This document shows positions 50,047 to 59,989 of a stretch of DNA of 64,000 nucleotides, one piece after another. The notes beneath the pieces were generated by a model. It was not told where the DNA came from. It saw nothing but the letters and a program-made list of their open reading frames with translations, and ran no database searches. The stretch comes from Myroides oncorhynchi (lineage in GTDB: Bacteria; Bacteroidota; Bacteroidia; Flavobacteriales; Flavobacteriaceae). Positions within the stretch are counted from its first letter, which is position 1; the number at the start of each line of letters is the position of its first letter. The translations under genes were made by a program, and so were the position numbers. The DNA lies in the NCBI RefSeq assembly GCF_020905415.1, contig NZ_JAJJMP010000001.1, forward strand, positions 367,501 to 431,500, given 5' to 3'.

Positions 50047-51015
50047 TTAAGAAACAAATATTTCCAATATAGTAGCCTCTCCTTTTAAGATTATCTCTGA
50101 TACAGCTGCAGGTATAAGTACTGTGTCACCACAATTTAAAAAGTGTACTTCTGACCCGATCATAATATCTGCCTTGCCCTCAGTACACACATAAAGATAA
50201 AATCTATCAATATCTTTATTTACAGTATAAATACCTGATAATGGAATATAATTAACTGAAAAGAAAGGACACTCCACTACGTGGTTACCAATATTAACTA
50301 CTTTATCATAAGTTAACTCTACTTTTTTATCTCCATAATTTATAGCTTCTAATGCCATGTCTACATGAAGCTCTCTAGAATTACCTTGAGCATCTAAACG
50401 ATCCCAATCATATACTCTATACGTTATATCTGACGTCTGCTGAATCTCTGCTAACAAAACTCCTGCTCCAATAGCATGCACTGTCCCTGTCTCTATAAAA
50501 AAAACATCTCCTTTCTTAACAGGTATTTCCTTCAATATAGAAGGAAGTGTTTTAGATTCTAAATGTTCTAAATAGTCTTTTTGTACTACACCTTCTTTAA
50601 AGTCTACTACTACTTTTGCCCACTCATCTGCTTGCATTACATACCACATCTCTGTTTTACCAAAAGAACTATGACGACGCTGTGCTAAAGTATCATTAGG
50701 GTGTAACTGTATGGACAAATCCTCTTTAGCATCTAAAAACTTAAATAACAAAGGAAACTGTCTATCAAAACGAGCAATTATAGACTCGCCTAAAATATCA
50801 ACAGGGTATTTCTCGATTAACTCATTTAAGTTTAACCCAGCATACACACCGTTAGCAACAATACTTATATCAGAAGATATCCCCGATATCTCCCAACTTT
50901 CTCCAACTTCATTTGAATCAATATCTTTACCTAATATTGACTTTAACTTAGTCCCTCCCCATATCCTATCTTTAAGAATCGGACGAAATAGTATTGGATA
51001 TTGTTTAAAACTCAT
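50047..51015 (-). CDS. manA: Class I mannose-6-phosphate isomerase
   Basis: Interconverts mannose-6-phosphate and fructose-6-phosphate, supplying GDP-mannose precursors for surface polysaccharide. The 322-residue cupin enzyme shows zinc ligands in SIQLHPND (about 100-107) and in the segment GTVHAIGAG (about 177-185), with KGDVFFIETG just before. The short length is typical of the Gram-positive/Bacteroidota type. It is third in line after idi and the queD-like gene, with a 107 bp gap. Confidence 0.93.
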   Translation of the reverse strand: MSFKQYPILFRPILKDRIWGGTKLKSILGKDIDSNEVGESWEISGISSDISIVANGVYAGLNLNELIEKYPVDILGESIIARFDRQFPLLFKFLDAKEDLSIQLHPNDTLAQRRHSSFGKTEMWYVMQADEWAKVVVDFKEGVVQKDYLEHLESKTLPSILKEIPVKKGDVFFIETGTVHAIGAGVLLAEIQQTSDITYRVYDWDRLDAQGNSRELHVDMALEAINYGDKKVELTYDKVVNIGNHVVECPFFSVNYIPLSGIYTVNKDIDRFYLYVCTEGKADIMIGSEVHFLNCGDTVLIPAAVSEIILKGEATILEIFVS

Positions 51016-51122
51016 ATATTAATCACTTCAATTAAAAATAAGCCTACGCTTATTTATCTTTTCCTTTTGTCTTAAAAAACGAGGGTGCAAGTTACAAATT
51101 TTCCTATTAGCAATCCCTATAT

Positions 51123-51536
51123 TTAATACTCTCCTTTGAAAGAAACAAAATTTCTAGCTGTTTCATACAAGATTACTTCTAACTCTTTATCACTAGGGAT
51201 AAAAGGTCTAAGCTTTTGCCATATTACTACTGCTATATTTTCTGCTGTAGGAATTAATGTTAAAAATTCAGGCACATCTAGATTTAAGTTTTTATGGTCA
51301 AATCGCTCTTCTATCTCTAATTTTATCAAATCAGACAGCTCCTTAAGATCCATAACGAACCCTGTCTCTTCATCCAGCTCTCCTGTCACTTGTACAATCA
51401 ATTCATAATTATGCCCATGAAAGTTAGGGTTATTACATTTGCCGAAGATTAGTTCATTCTTCTCATCAGTCCACTCTTTCCTGTGCAAACGATGTGCTGC
51501 ATTAAAATGAGCTTTTCTACTAACAGTTAATCTCAT
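51123..51536 (-). CDS. queD: 6-pyruvoyl/6-carboxy-tetrahydropterin synthase family protein
   Basis: A 137-residue pterin-type enzyme. Zinc ligands H15 (FNAAHRL), H40 and H42 (NPNFHGHNY) and the catalytic Cys34 (GKCNNPN) are visible, with FDHKNLN (about 88-94) supplying the Asp/His relay. The family makes either queuosine precursor (QueD) or tetrahydropterins. The context does not decide, so the symbol is tentative. It begins 4 bp after idi, which indicates co-transcription. Confidence 0.88.
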   Translation of the reverse strand: MRLTVSRKAHFNAAHRLHRKEWTDEKNELIFGKCNNPNFHGHNYELIVQVTGELDEETGFVMDLKELSDLIKLEIEERFDHKNLNLDVPEFLTLIPTAENIAVVIWQKLRPFIPSDKELEVILYETARNFVSFKGEY

Positions 51537-51540
51537 ACTA

Positions 51541-52068
51541 CTACTTTTTTTGAGCTTCTATAAAATGGTAAAATTTAGAAAATATAATCTTAAACCATTC
51601 AGTATATATATCTGGATGCTGCTCCATATCAAGCTTTATCCCCTCTATAGACATCCACTTCCAAGATTCTACTTCTTCTAAATTAATAGTTGGTTCTTCA
51701 TCATAATATCCTATCATAACGTGATCAAACTCATGCTCCGTTAATCCATTAGCAAAAGGTGCTTTATAGATAAAACTAAATACATCACTTAATTCTACTT
51801 CGAATCCCATCTCTTCCATTAAGCGACGACGCCCAGCTTCTACGTTAGTCTCCCCTACTCGCTGATGACTACAGCAAGTATTAGTCCATAATAAAGGAGA
51901 GTGATATTTTTCAGAAGCGCGTTGCTGTAACATTACTTCATTATTCTCATTTAATATAAAAACAGAAAATGCACGGTGTAACAAAGCTTTCTCATGCACC
52001 TCCATTTTCCCCATTACTCCAACTTGTTCATCTTGTTCATTTACTAATATCACTAACTCTTCTTTCAT
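51541..52068 (-). CDS. idi: Isopentenyl-diphosphate delta-isomerase (type I)
   Basis: Isomerises IPP and DMAPP in isoprenoid synthesis. The 175-residue Nudix-fold enzyme has the active-site segment WTNTCCSHQRVGE, whose Cys66 aligns with the catalytic Cys of the E. coli enzyme. The glutamates of LTEHEFDHV (about 109-117) follow. A TATTTTTG -7-like box (minus strand, 52091-52098) lies 23 bp upstream. It is the first gene of an idi-queD-manA row. Confidence 0.94.
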   Translation of the reverse strand: MKEELVILVNEQDEQVGVMGKMEVHEKALLHRAFSVFILNENNEVMLQQRASEKYHSPLLWTNTCCSHQRVGETNVEAGRRRLMEEMGFEVELSDVFSFIYKAPFANGLTEHEFDHVMIGYYDEEPTINLEEVESWKWMSIEGIKLDMEQHPDIYTEWFKIIFSKFYHFIEAQKK

Positions 52069-52508
52069 GCCTATAATTTTATATCAACCTCAAAAATACA
52101 AAAAACTTATGGTTTTACTAACCTCTTTCGCACACTCCCCCTCTCTTTTTAAATACTAACGCAATATTGATTAATTTCGTGTATCAGAAGTAAGCTTAAT
52201 CTACTATTCAGTAAGCTAAAAACACAATTCTCCCTCTAATACATTAATATCTTATTCGAGAAAAAGAACACTTTTATTATCAAGTGATACACATTAAACC
52301 CAGAATATGCGATAGACAAATAAACAAAAAGTAATTATACAAATCAGGTCTGAATTTGATTCAAGTATACTATAGCATGGTTTTAGAGCTAATGAAAGAG
52401 TGGTGAAGTAGAATTGCTTTGCAATATTTGGCTAACGCCTAATATGGGTTAAATATCACTTACTATATCTTTTTTTTAGATACTTTTGTACAAATGACTA
52501 AGATAAAA

Positions 52509-52745
52509 ATGGAAAGACAAATAAAACTAATTTGGGACTTTAGAGGTCCTGCTGGGCAAAAAACAGCAGAACATCATGTAATACATCTCAAAGAATATGT
52601 AGCGATCGAAAAACTACCTATTACTATTATAGAATACACAATACTAGCTCCAGAACACACTATCGCCTATATGGTAGTCAATGATGAACAAATGAAACAA
52701 CTTAGAGATGTCTTAAAACCACATCGCGGTGAACTATACGAGTAA
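52509..52745 (+). CDS. Small hypothetical protein
   Basis: A 78-residue basic/acidic mixed protein with no membrane segment (MERQIKLIWDFRGPAGQKTA..., ending RDVLKPHRGELYE). I choose ATG 52509 over 52494 because a -7-like TACTTTTG (52481-52488) would place the transcription start near 52495. The gene is isolated in a gene-poor stretch. The 425 bp before it hold only the -7 box. The 800 bp after it (52746-53545) show no gene I can support. Confidence 0.6.
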   Translation: MERQIKLIWDFRGPAGQKTAEHHVIHLKEYVAIEKLPITIIEYTILAPEHTIAYMVVNDEQMKQLRDVLKPHRGELYE

Positions 52746-53545
52746 AAATACATACTTATTATATCGAGATTGAATTTCAAATAACTAAATCTCGGTATAA
52801 TAATATAGTTTATAAAACATCCTTTTCTCTCTATACCTCCCTTTACTTCAAAAAATCATTTCGTCAATTCCTTAATAGTTATATCAAATCAATTACTCAT
52901 TTTTCTCTATCAATAATACAGGCTCGCAGTCCTTTTTTAGCTCTATAAATCTCTTCAAGTTTTATAGTTTTTTTACTTTCTTCCATCCTAATAACCTAAA
53001 AAGTGATTTTTGAGTATCCCTTAACGCCATTTTTATCCTCAACTTCTTCCCTAATAGACAATCTAAAGACTATTCTAAATAATTTTATTTCATTTTTTAT
53101 CTAACAAAAAAGCACAATACACTAATAACCACCCAATTACCAATAAAACAAACTTAAACATCTATATCATCGACCTCCACTCATCTCAGTATACAACTGT
53201 CTTTGTCCTCGATTCTAGGACAATAATAGGAGAATAATAGGACAATAACTGGGTATAATGCTTAAATCTCCAAGAAACCAGCTGTCATACATCTATTATT
53301 CAGCAATCATTCTTTACTTACTATAATGTGAACTATCACCTCTACAAAATGAAATATGATTAAAAAAAGAAATATTTTTCCTCTTTTTTAACACCTATTC
53401 CATTCGCATTCAACCATCAAGTCAGAGCATCAAAGGGCTGAACAGTCTATAAAACTTTCCCAATAACTATATGCTTGGCATTCAGTTTTTATATATTAGA
53501 AAACAGGGAATAACAAAATCACAACATCACTAAAAAACAGAAATT

Positions 53546-54679
53546 ATGGCAGAAATCAAACAAGGTATACCTAGGTCCAGTAAATGGTAAAGTAGGAACA
53601 GTCGTTGGAGTAACTTGGAGGGGAGTAAATTACATCCGTGCTAAACCTCGTAAGTCAAGTAAAAAACCATCAATGAAGCAATTACTCCAATGGGATAAGA
53701 TGAGCTTGGTCTCAACATTTGCTAGTAAATTCAAAGACTTTGTCAATGCGAATTGTCCTCCTGTGCTGAAGGGTAAAAAATGGATCGCAGGTAAAGAACA
53801 AGTGATTTCTAGACTAATGACTCAAGGTATTAATTTAATCAATGGAGAACAACATATCAAAGTTGAAGAAGCTTTATTATCTATCGGAAATCTTGCTCAT
53901 GCTGTCATCAAAAAGATTAATCGCCTAAAGACAGGTAAGTTTAAAGTGCTATGGGAAAATGGATTGATTAATGCATTAACTCTAAATACAGATAGACTGA
54001 CGATGATGCTGTATGACGAGACCTTAGACCAGTTCATTGCTATAGCCGATGTAGGAAATCGCGTAGATAAATATGCTCATTTCAGCGTACCTACCGATTG
54101 GAGCAAGGGTACTATTTACTTCTGGAGTATGTGGAAAGCAGAGAATAGAAGTATTAATAGTACAAGCTGCTTTCATGGAATTATAGAATTAGAAAAAGAA
54201 GAGCTTAAAGCAGAAGATGGGAAGCAGGAAACAGGGAACGAGGAACAGGGAGTTGAGAATGGAAACCAACTGTTTTCGGAGGTTATACCTATAGAACAAG
54301 CTCGAGAAATATCACTTAAAAACTTTCTAGAAGAAGTTGATACAAGTACTGAAGTAGAAACTACATCATCCTTTACACCTCCTTTAAAAGAATATCAAGT
54401 GGTAGATCAAGTACATGCCGTGGAGCAAAATCCACCTATAGGTTCAGATACATCTTCTGAAAAGGAGAGATTATCCCGCTTGTTAGGCACCCCTTCAAAG
54501 AAAGAGAATTAAAAAAGTGGACTCCATCTGATTACATCCGCAAAGTAAATAAAGAAACTATCAAGCAATCTAAAACATCAGAAACTGAACTACAGAATGA
54601 TCAAATGGGTAAAAAGCTGAGTAATGAACCACACTCTATACTAGCGTCTACTACTATCACAGAAGAGCAGAGAGAGTGA
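53546..54679 (+). pseudogene. DUF6266-like protein, interrupted by two frameshifts
   Basis: The start MAEIKQGI at 53546 is in the frame expected for the family. An extra C at about 53570 (GGTATAC-CTAGGTCC) shifts it. The following frame (GPVNGKVGTVVGVTWRGVNY, then IRAKPRK) continues through 54512 and has the conserved body of DUF6266 proteins up to about residue 190. It then runs into a low-complexity tail (EDGKQETGNEEQGVENG). At 54489-54493 the tract ACCCC seems to have lost one C: shifting by one gives an uninterrupted 60-codon extension FKERELKKWTPSDYIRKVNK to TGA 54677-54679. DUF6266 proteins occur often in Bacteroidota and their function is unknown. Confidence 0.7.
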
Positions 54680-54839
54680 GTGAGGTAATATAATAACTAC
54701 CTATACGAATTTTAGACTGACACATCTATATTTGATTAGAAACAAACAGTCAATCATTTAGTAAAAGTTTATTACAAGATCCATTTAGTAATTAGTTTAT
54801 ACTATTTGGCAAAAACGCCTTTGCGATAAAATGAAAAAT

Positions 54840-54869
54840 AAAAAAATCCCCAGCTAAGACAACTGAGGA
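54840..54869 (-). terminator. Terminator of recQ
   Basis: On the minus strand, the stem TCCTCAG/CTGGGGA (one G-U) with a 9 nt loop is followed by seven or more U, 28 bp after the stop. Confidence 0.8.
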
Positions 54870-54897
54870 CTATTTATCTATTTATATCCGCTGATAA

Positions 54898-57093
54898 TTA
54901 ATTCGCTTCTTTAGTCATAAACTGAATACGCATTAATCTCAACTCTTCTGTATCATAATCTCCATCAAACTCCGCCATGGCAGACTTAATATTATCTGTC
55001 TCAGAGTCCATAAAATAATCATAGATTTCTTCTTGCTGATCTTCGTCTAGTACATCATCTATCCAATATGATATATTAAGTTTAGTACCAGAATAGACTA
55101 TCTGTTCCATTTCTTTTAACAGTCCATCCATATCTAATCCTTTAGCACTAGCAATATCAGATAAAGATAATTTTCTATCGACATTTTGGATAATATAAAG
55201 CTTCAAGGCAGAATTAGCTCCTGTAGATTTAACGACTAAGTCATCTGGTCTGATAATATCATTCTCTTCTACATATCTACTTATAACATCCACGAATTCC
55301 TTACCATACTTCTTCGCCTTTCCTTCACTAACACCTATGATATTAGACATCTCTTCTAAAGTAATAGGATATTTTAGTCCCATTTCTTCTAAAGAAGGAT
55401 CTTGAAACACTACAAAAGGAGGAACACTATATTTTTTGGCAACTTTCTTACGTAAATCTTTTAAAATACCAATAAGCGCTTCATCAATTACCAAACTTGC
55501 TTTACTAGCAGCTAGATCAAGATCATTTTCATTAACAGAATATTCATGATCTTCTGTCATCATAAAAGACTGAGGTTTATCAATAAAGTTAAGACCAGCT
55601 TCAGTAAGTTTTAAAATACCATAAGCTTCAATATCCTTACGCAATAGATCTGCTACTAAAACCTGTCTAATTAATGCAATCCAATATTTCTCATCATGAG
55701 ATTTACCACAACCAAAGAATTCTAAAGTATCCGTTTTATTCACTTTTAGTAAAGCGTTTATTTTCCCTAATAATGTAAAAACAATTTCTTTAGTTTTATA
55801 AACTTGCTTTGTACCACGTATTACTTTTAACAACTCTACGACACTGTCATTAGCCTCTACTTTCGTTTTAGGATTTCGAATATTATCATCCATGTCCGCT
55901 CCATCACCGTTCACTTCGTCAAATTCTTCTCCAAAATAATGCAGAATAAACTTTCTTCTAGACATCGATGTTTCAGCATACGCCACCACTTCTTGTAACA
56001 ATGCGTAACCTATCTCCTGCTCAGCTATAGGTTTACCAGCCATAAATTTCTCTAGTTTCTCTATATCTTTATACGAATAGTATGCAAGACAATGGCCTTC
56101 ACCTCCATCACGTCCAGCTCTACCCGTCTCTTGATAATAACTTTCTAATGACTTAGGAATATCATGGTGAATAACAAATCGAACATCTGGTTTATCGATT
56201 CCCATTCCGAATGCAATAGTAGCAACTACAACATCAACATCCTCCATAAGAAACATATCTTGATGCTTAGCACGAGTTTTGGCATCAAGACCAGCGTGAT
56301 AAGGCACAGCACTAATACCATTTACCTGAAGTACATGAGCTATTTCTTCAACTTTCTTTCTGCTCAAACAATAAATCACACCTGATTTACCAGTATGTTG
56401 TTTAATAAAACGAATAATATCTGTTTCAACATTTTTAGTCTTCTGACGTATCTCATAAAAAAGATTAGGTCGATTAAAAGAAGCTTTAAATGTATTAGCA
56501 TTTGGTATCTCTAAATTCTTCAAAATATCTTCTTGAACTTTAGGAGTAGCAGTAGCAGTCAATCCGATAATGGGGATATCTCCAAGACTTCTAATGATAT
56601 TACGCAAGTTGCGGTACTCTGGTCTAAAGTCATGTCCCCATTCAGAAATACAATGGGCTTCATCAATAGCTACAAAAGATAATTTCTCCCCTTGTAAAAA
56701 GCTAACATACTCTTCTTTAGTTAAAGATTCAGGAGCGACATATAACAATTTAGTTACTCCTCTTTTAATATCTTCCTTTACCTGAGCAATCTCAGTTTTA
56801 GTAAGAGAAGAGTTAAGCACATGTGCTACACCATGCTCTGAAGACAAACTTCTGATAGCATCTACTTGATTTTTCATCAAGGCAATTAATGGCGAAACAA
56901 CAATAGCAGTCCCTTCTAACACCAATGCAGGTAATTGATAACAAAGAGACTTTCCTCCTCCAGTTGGCATAATCACAAAAGTATTGTGTCCTGAGATAAT
57001 ACTTTTGACCACATCTTCCTGAAGACCTTTGAACTGTGAAAATCCAAAATATCTCTTTAACTCTTTGTGTAAGTCAATTTCAGTTGATTTCAT
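54898..57093 (-). CDS. recQ: ATP-dependent DNA helicase RecQ
   Basis: A 731-residue SF2 helicase for recombinational repair. Walker A MPTGGGKS (42-49), DEAH box (D144-H147), the motif QETGRAGRDG (about 319) and RecQ zinc/winged-helix regions are present. An HRDC domain lies near 520-600, and a further C-terminal extension (about 610-731) is helical. It is divergent from kdsD with 89 bp between the starts. The length is typical for Bacteroidota. Confidence 0.95.
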   Translation of the reverse strand: MKSTEIDLHKELKRYFGFSQFKGLQEDVVKSIISGHNTFVIMPTGGGKSLCYQLPALVLEGTAIVVSPLIALMKNQVDAIRSLSSEHGVAHVLNSSLTKTEIAQVKEDIKRGVTKLLYVAPESLTKEEYVSFLQGEKLSFVAIDEAHCISEWGHDFRPEYRNLRNIIRSLGDIPIIGLTATATPKVQEDILKNLEIPNANTFKASFNRPNLFYEIRQKTKNVETDIIRFIKQHTGKSGVIYCLSRKKVEEIAHVLQVNGISAVPYHAGLDAKTRAKHQDMFLMEDVDVVVATIAFGMGIDKPDVRFVIHHDIPKSLESYYQETGRAGRDGGEGHCLAYYSYKDIEKLEKFMAGKPIAEQEIGYALLQEVVAYAETSMSRRKFILHYFGEEFDEVNGDGADMDDNIRNPKTKVEANDSVVELLKVIRGTKQVYKTKEIVFTLLGKINALLKVNKTDTLEFFGCGKSHDEKYWIALIRQVLVADLLRKDIEAYGILKLTEAGLNFIDKPQSFMMTEDHEYSVNENDLDLAASKASLVIDEALIGILKDLRKKVAKKYSVPPFVVFQDPSLEEMGLKYPITLEEMSNIIGVSEGKAKKYGKEFVDVISRYVEENDIIRPDDLVVKSTGANSALKLYIIQNVDRKLSLSDIASAKGLDMDGLLKEMEQIVYSGTKLNISYWIDDVLDEDQQEEIYDYFMDSETDNIKSAMAEFDGDYDTEELRLMRIQFMTKEAN

Positions 57094-57182
57094 TATTTTT
57101 GTATGGTATTTTACATAAATTTGCAGTACCTAAAGGTACAAAATTTCTTTAGTTCAAACATAATATTTAACATTCGCTCATT

Positions 57183-58148
57183 TTGAATACAGCAATTAAC
57201 ATATTAGACACCGCAAAAAGCACTTTATTATCTGAAAGTGAAAGCATTAAAAAACTCATCAACTATCTAACCGAGGATTTTGAAAAAGCCGTAGAAGCTA
57301 TTTTCCACTGCAAGGGGCGAATAATTGTGACAGGAATAGGCAAAAGTGCACTAATTGGAGCGAAAATAGTAGCTACATTTAACTCTACAGGTACTCCGTC
57401 AATTTACATGCATGCAGCAGAAGCGATGCATGGAGATCTTGGTTTGATCCAGCCTGGAGACTGTATAATTTGTATTTCTAACAGTGGAAATAGCCCAGAA
57501 ATAAAGGTGTTAGCACCTATGTTAAAAAGACATAACAATAAGCTTATCGCTATAACAGCTAATGAAAATTCTTTTTTAGCAAAAAGCTCTGACTACATTC
57601 TGTTATCCAAAGTAGATAAAGAAGCAGAATTAAACAACTTAGCGCCAATGAATAGCACTACTGCACAGTTAGTACTAGGAGATGCATTAGCTGCATGTCT
57701 AATCGAATTACGCCAATTCACAGCAGAAGATTTTGCGATGTATCACCCAGGAGGAGCATTAGGTAAAAAATTACTACTTTTGGTCAGAAACATATTAAAG
57801 AGCGAAAACAAACCATCTGTATCACCAGAATCTAGCATTCAAGATGTAATCGTAGAAATATCTGAAAAGAGATTAGGTGTAACGGCTGTAGTAGAAAATG
57901 ACAGATTAATTGGAATTATCACAGATGGAGATTTACGTCGTATGCTTCAAAAAAGCAATAATCTAAATGACTATAAAGCAAAAGATATCATGTCTATCAA
58001 TCCTAAACACATCGATAGTAATGAACATGTATCTAAAGCGTTATCAATATTAGAAGATAATTCTATCACACAATTACTTGTAACACAAGACGATAAATAT
58101 GTAGGCGTTATACACCTACACGATATATTAAAAGAAGGTATAGTATAA
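57183..58148 (+). CDS. kdsD: Arabinose-5-phosphate isomerase (KpsF/GutQ family)
   Basis: Makes D-arabinose-5-phosphate, precursor of Kdo in lipopolysaccharide and capsule. The 321-residue protein has an SIS domain (VTGIGKSALIGAKIVATFNS, about 49-68) and two C-terminal CBS domains (about 205-321). The start is TTG (57183-57185). No upstream in-frame ATG fits and the N-terminus from TTG aligns with the family. It is followed after 3 bp by tatC. It is first of the kdsD-tatC-lptB row. Confidence 0.9.
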   Translation: MNTAINILDTAKSTLLSESESIKKLINYLTEDFEKAVEAIFHCKGRIIVTGIGKSALIGAKIVATFNSTGTPSIYMHAAEAMHGDLGLIQPGDCIICISNSGNSPEIKVLAPMLKRHNNKLIAITANENSFLAKSSDYILLSKVDKEAELNNLAPMNSTTAQLVLGDALAACLIELRQFTAEDFAMYHPGGALGKKLLLLVRNILKSENKPSVSPESSIQDVIVEISEKRLGVTAVVENDRLIGIITDGDLRRMLQKSNNLNDYKAKDIMSINPKHIDSNEHVSKALSILEDNSITQLLVTQDDKYVGVIHLHDILKEGIV

Positions 58149-58151
58149 TTT

Positions 58152-58997
58152 ATGGCAAACTCAAAAAAAACAATCAAGGAAATGTCTTTCCTTGATCATT
58201 TAGAAGAATTAAGATGGTTATTAGTTAGATCTTCCGCTTTCATTCTAGGTGGAGGTGTAGTAGCATTTATATTTAGTGATTTTATCTTTGATAAGATAAT
58301 TTTCGCACCTAAGAAAAGTGACTTCGTTACCTATCAATTCTTTTGTAAACTAGCCCAAAGGTTTGACTTTGACCGTAGTTTTTGTTTGCAAGAACTACCT
58401 TTCGAGATTCAAAACAGGACTATGGATGGGCAGTTTTCTGTTTTAATTTGGACATGTATTTCCGCAGGTTTTATTATAGCAGTACCATTCATTTTATGGG
58501 AAATATGGAAGTTTATAAGTCCTGCATTGTACACTAAAGAAAAAAAATATGCTAGACTCTTTATTGTAGTATCTTCTCTTTTATTCTTTATGGGAGTAGT
58601 ATTTGGATATTATGTAATTACTCCATTATCGATTAACTTTTTAGCTAATCTACAAGTAAGTGATATCGTTAAAAATCAAATTGATATAAACTCATATATA
58701 GGGCTAGTAAAGACTACTTCTATTGCCTGTGGGTTAGTCTTTGAGCTGCCTATTATTATCTATTTCTTATCAGTATTAAATTTAGTTACACCACAGTTTT
58801 TAAGAGACTATAGAAAGTACGCTATTGTTTTAATTCTAATTATAGCGGCAGTTATAACGCCACCAGATGTAGTAAGTCAGATCATCGTATCTATCCCATT
58901 ACTTATACTATATGAAGTAAGTATTTACATCTCATATTTTGTCCAAAGAAAGAATAAGAAAGAGTTAGGACAAGATAATAACAAACAAATAGAATAA
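58152..58997 (+). CDS. tatC: Sec-independent translocase TatC
   Basis: A 281-residue TatC, which receives twin-arginine signal peptides. The N-terminal cytosolic motif MSFLDHLEELRWLLVRS (about 11-27) and six membrane segments are evident, including FELPIIIYFLSVLNLVTPQF and the Pro-containing turn near VITPPDVVSQIIVSIPLLIL. It lies 3 bp after kdsD and 18 bp before lptB. No tatA/tatB gene is nearby, so those must be elsewhere in the genome. Confidence 0.93.
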   Translation: MANSKKTIKEMSFLDHLEELRWLLVRSSAFILGGGVVAFIFSDFIFDKIIFAPKKSDFVTYQFFCKLAQRFDFDRSFCLQELPFEIQNRTMDGQFSVLIWTCISAGFIIAVPFILWEIWKFISPALYTKEKKYARLFIVVSSLLFFMGVVFGYYVITPLSINFLANLQVSDIVKNQIDINSYIGLVKTTSIACGLVFELPIIIYFLSVLNLVTPQFLRDYRKYAIVLILIIAAVITPPDVVSQIIVSIPLLILYEVSIYISYFVQRKNKKELGQDNNKQIE

Positions 58998-59015
58998 CCT
59001 CATTATCTATCAATT

Positions 59016-59756
59016 ATGAAATTACGAGCAGAAAATCTCATCAAGTTATATAAGAAACGAAAAGTAGTAAAGGGTATATCTGTAGAGGTTAATCAAGGAG
59101 AAATTGTTGGATTACTAGGTCCTAATGGAGCTGGAAAAACTACATCCTTCTATATGATTGTGGGGTTAGTTAAACCTAATGGAGGTAACATCTATCTAGA
59201 TGACAAAAACATTACAGATTTCCCGATGTATAAACGTGCTCAGCATGGTATAGGATATCTAGCACAAGAGGCTTCTATTTTTAGAAAATTAAGTATCGAA
59301 GACAATATCTTAAGTGTACTTCAATTAACTAAGCTATCAAAGAAGGAACAAGTAGCAAAAATGGAATCTTTAATAAGTGAGTTTAACCTTGACCATGTTC
59401 GTACTAATAGAGGAGATGTATTATCTGGTGGAGAGCGAAGACGTACAGAGATTGCTAGAGCATTAGCTACAGATCCAAAGTTCATTTTACTAGACGAACC
59501 ATTTGCAGGCGTTGACCCTGTAGCAGTAGAAGATATTCAAAAGATTGTTGCCAATCTAAAAAACAAGAATATTGGAATTTTAATTACTGATCACAATGTT
59601 CAAGAAACATTAGCTATTACAGATAAAACCTACTTAATGTTCGAAGGAGGTATCTTAAAAGCTGGTGTGCCAGAAGAGCTAGCTGAAGATGAAATGGTAC
59701 GAAAGGTCTATTTAGGTCAAAACTTTGAATTGCGTAAGAAAAAAATAATTTTCTAA
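59016..59756 (+). CDS. lptB: LPS export ABC transporter ATPase LptB
   Basis: A 246-residue ATPase powering lipopolysaccharide transport to the outer membrane. Walker A GPNGAGKTT (35-43), Q-loop YLAQEASIF, signature LSGGERRRTEIARAL (about 137-151) and Walker B FILLDEPFAGVDP (about 158-170) all match LptB. The kdsD neighbourhood fits lipopolysaccharide assembly. Other Lpt genes are not in this window. Confidence 0.95.
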   Translation: MKLRAENLIKLYKKRKVVKGISVEVNQGEIVGLLGPNGAGKTTSFYMIVGLVKPNGGNIYLDDKNITDFPMYKRAQHGIGYLAQEASIFRKLSIEDNILSVLQLTKLSKKEQVAKMESLISEFNLDHVRTNRGDVLSGGERRRTEIARALATDPKFILLDEPFAGVDPVAVEDIQKIVANLKNKNIGILITDHNVQETLAITDKTYLMFEGGILKAGVPEELAEDEMVRKVYLGQNFELRKKKIIF

Positions 59757-59915
59757 AAAGAAATAAGTATCTACTTTTACATTAATAGTAACTAAAAGAT
59801 ATCTTTTTATTAAATTACAAGTATTTTTTACTTTTAATAAACAAAAAAATGAATAGAGTACATAAATTACATTAATTTTCGCAAAAGTATCCATTTAACT
59901 CTACTCAGAAAAAAC

Positions 59916-59976
59916 TATATTTGACACTTTATATAAAGAAACACTTTTTTTACACTATTTAGAAACTCTATATTTG
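59916..59976 (+). promoter_or_regulatory. Two -7-like boxes before the polysaccharide export operon
   Basis: TATATTTG occurs at 59916-59923 and 59969-59976, upstream of the start at 59990. Neither has a clear TTG 19-21 nt before it, so these are tentative promoter elements. Confidence 0.4.
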
Positions 59977-59989
59977 CAAAAAAATAACA

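Noticed and set aside
52380..52391. GTTTTAGAGCTA, identical to the start of the Cas9 guide-RNA repeat
   Set aside because: It is a single 12-base match in AT-rich DNA, with no repeat array, no anti-repeat and no cas gene in the window.
52897..52986. 29-codon minus-strand frame starting MEESKKTIKLEE
   Set aside because: It begins like the 55-residue protein at 29542 but is too short, with no terminator or conserved features I can point to.
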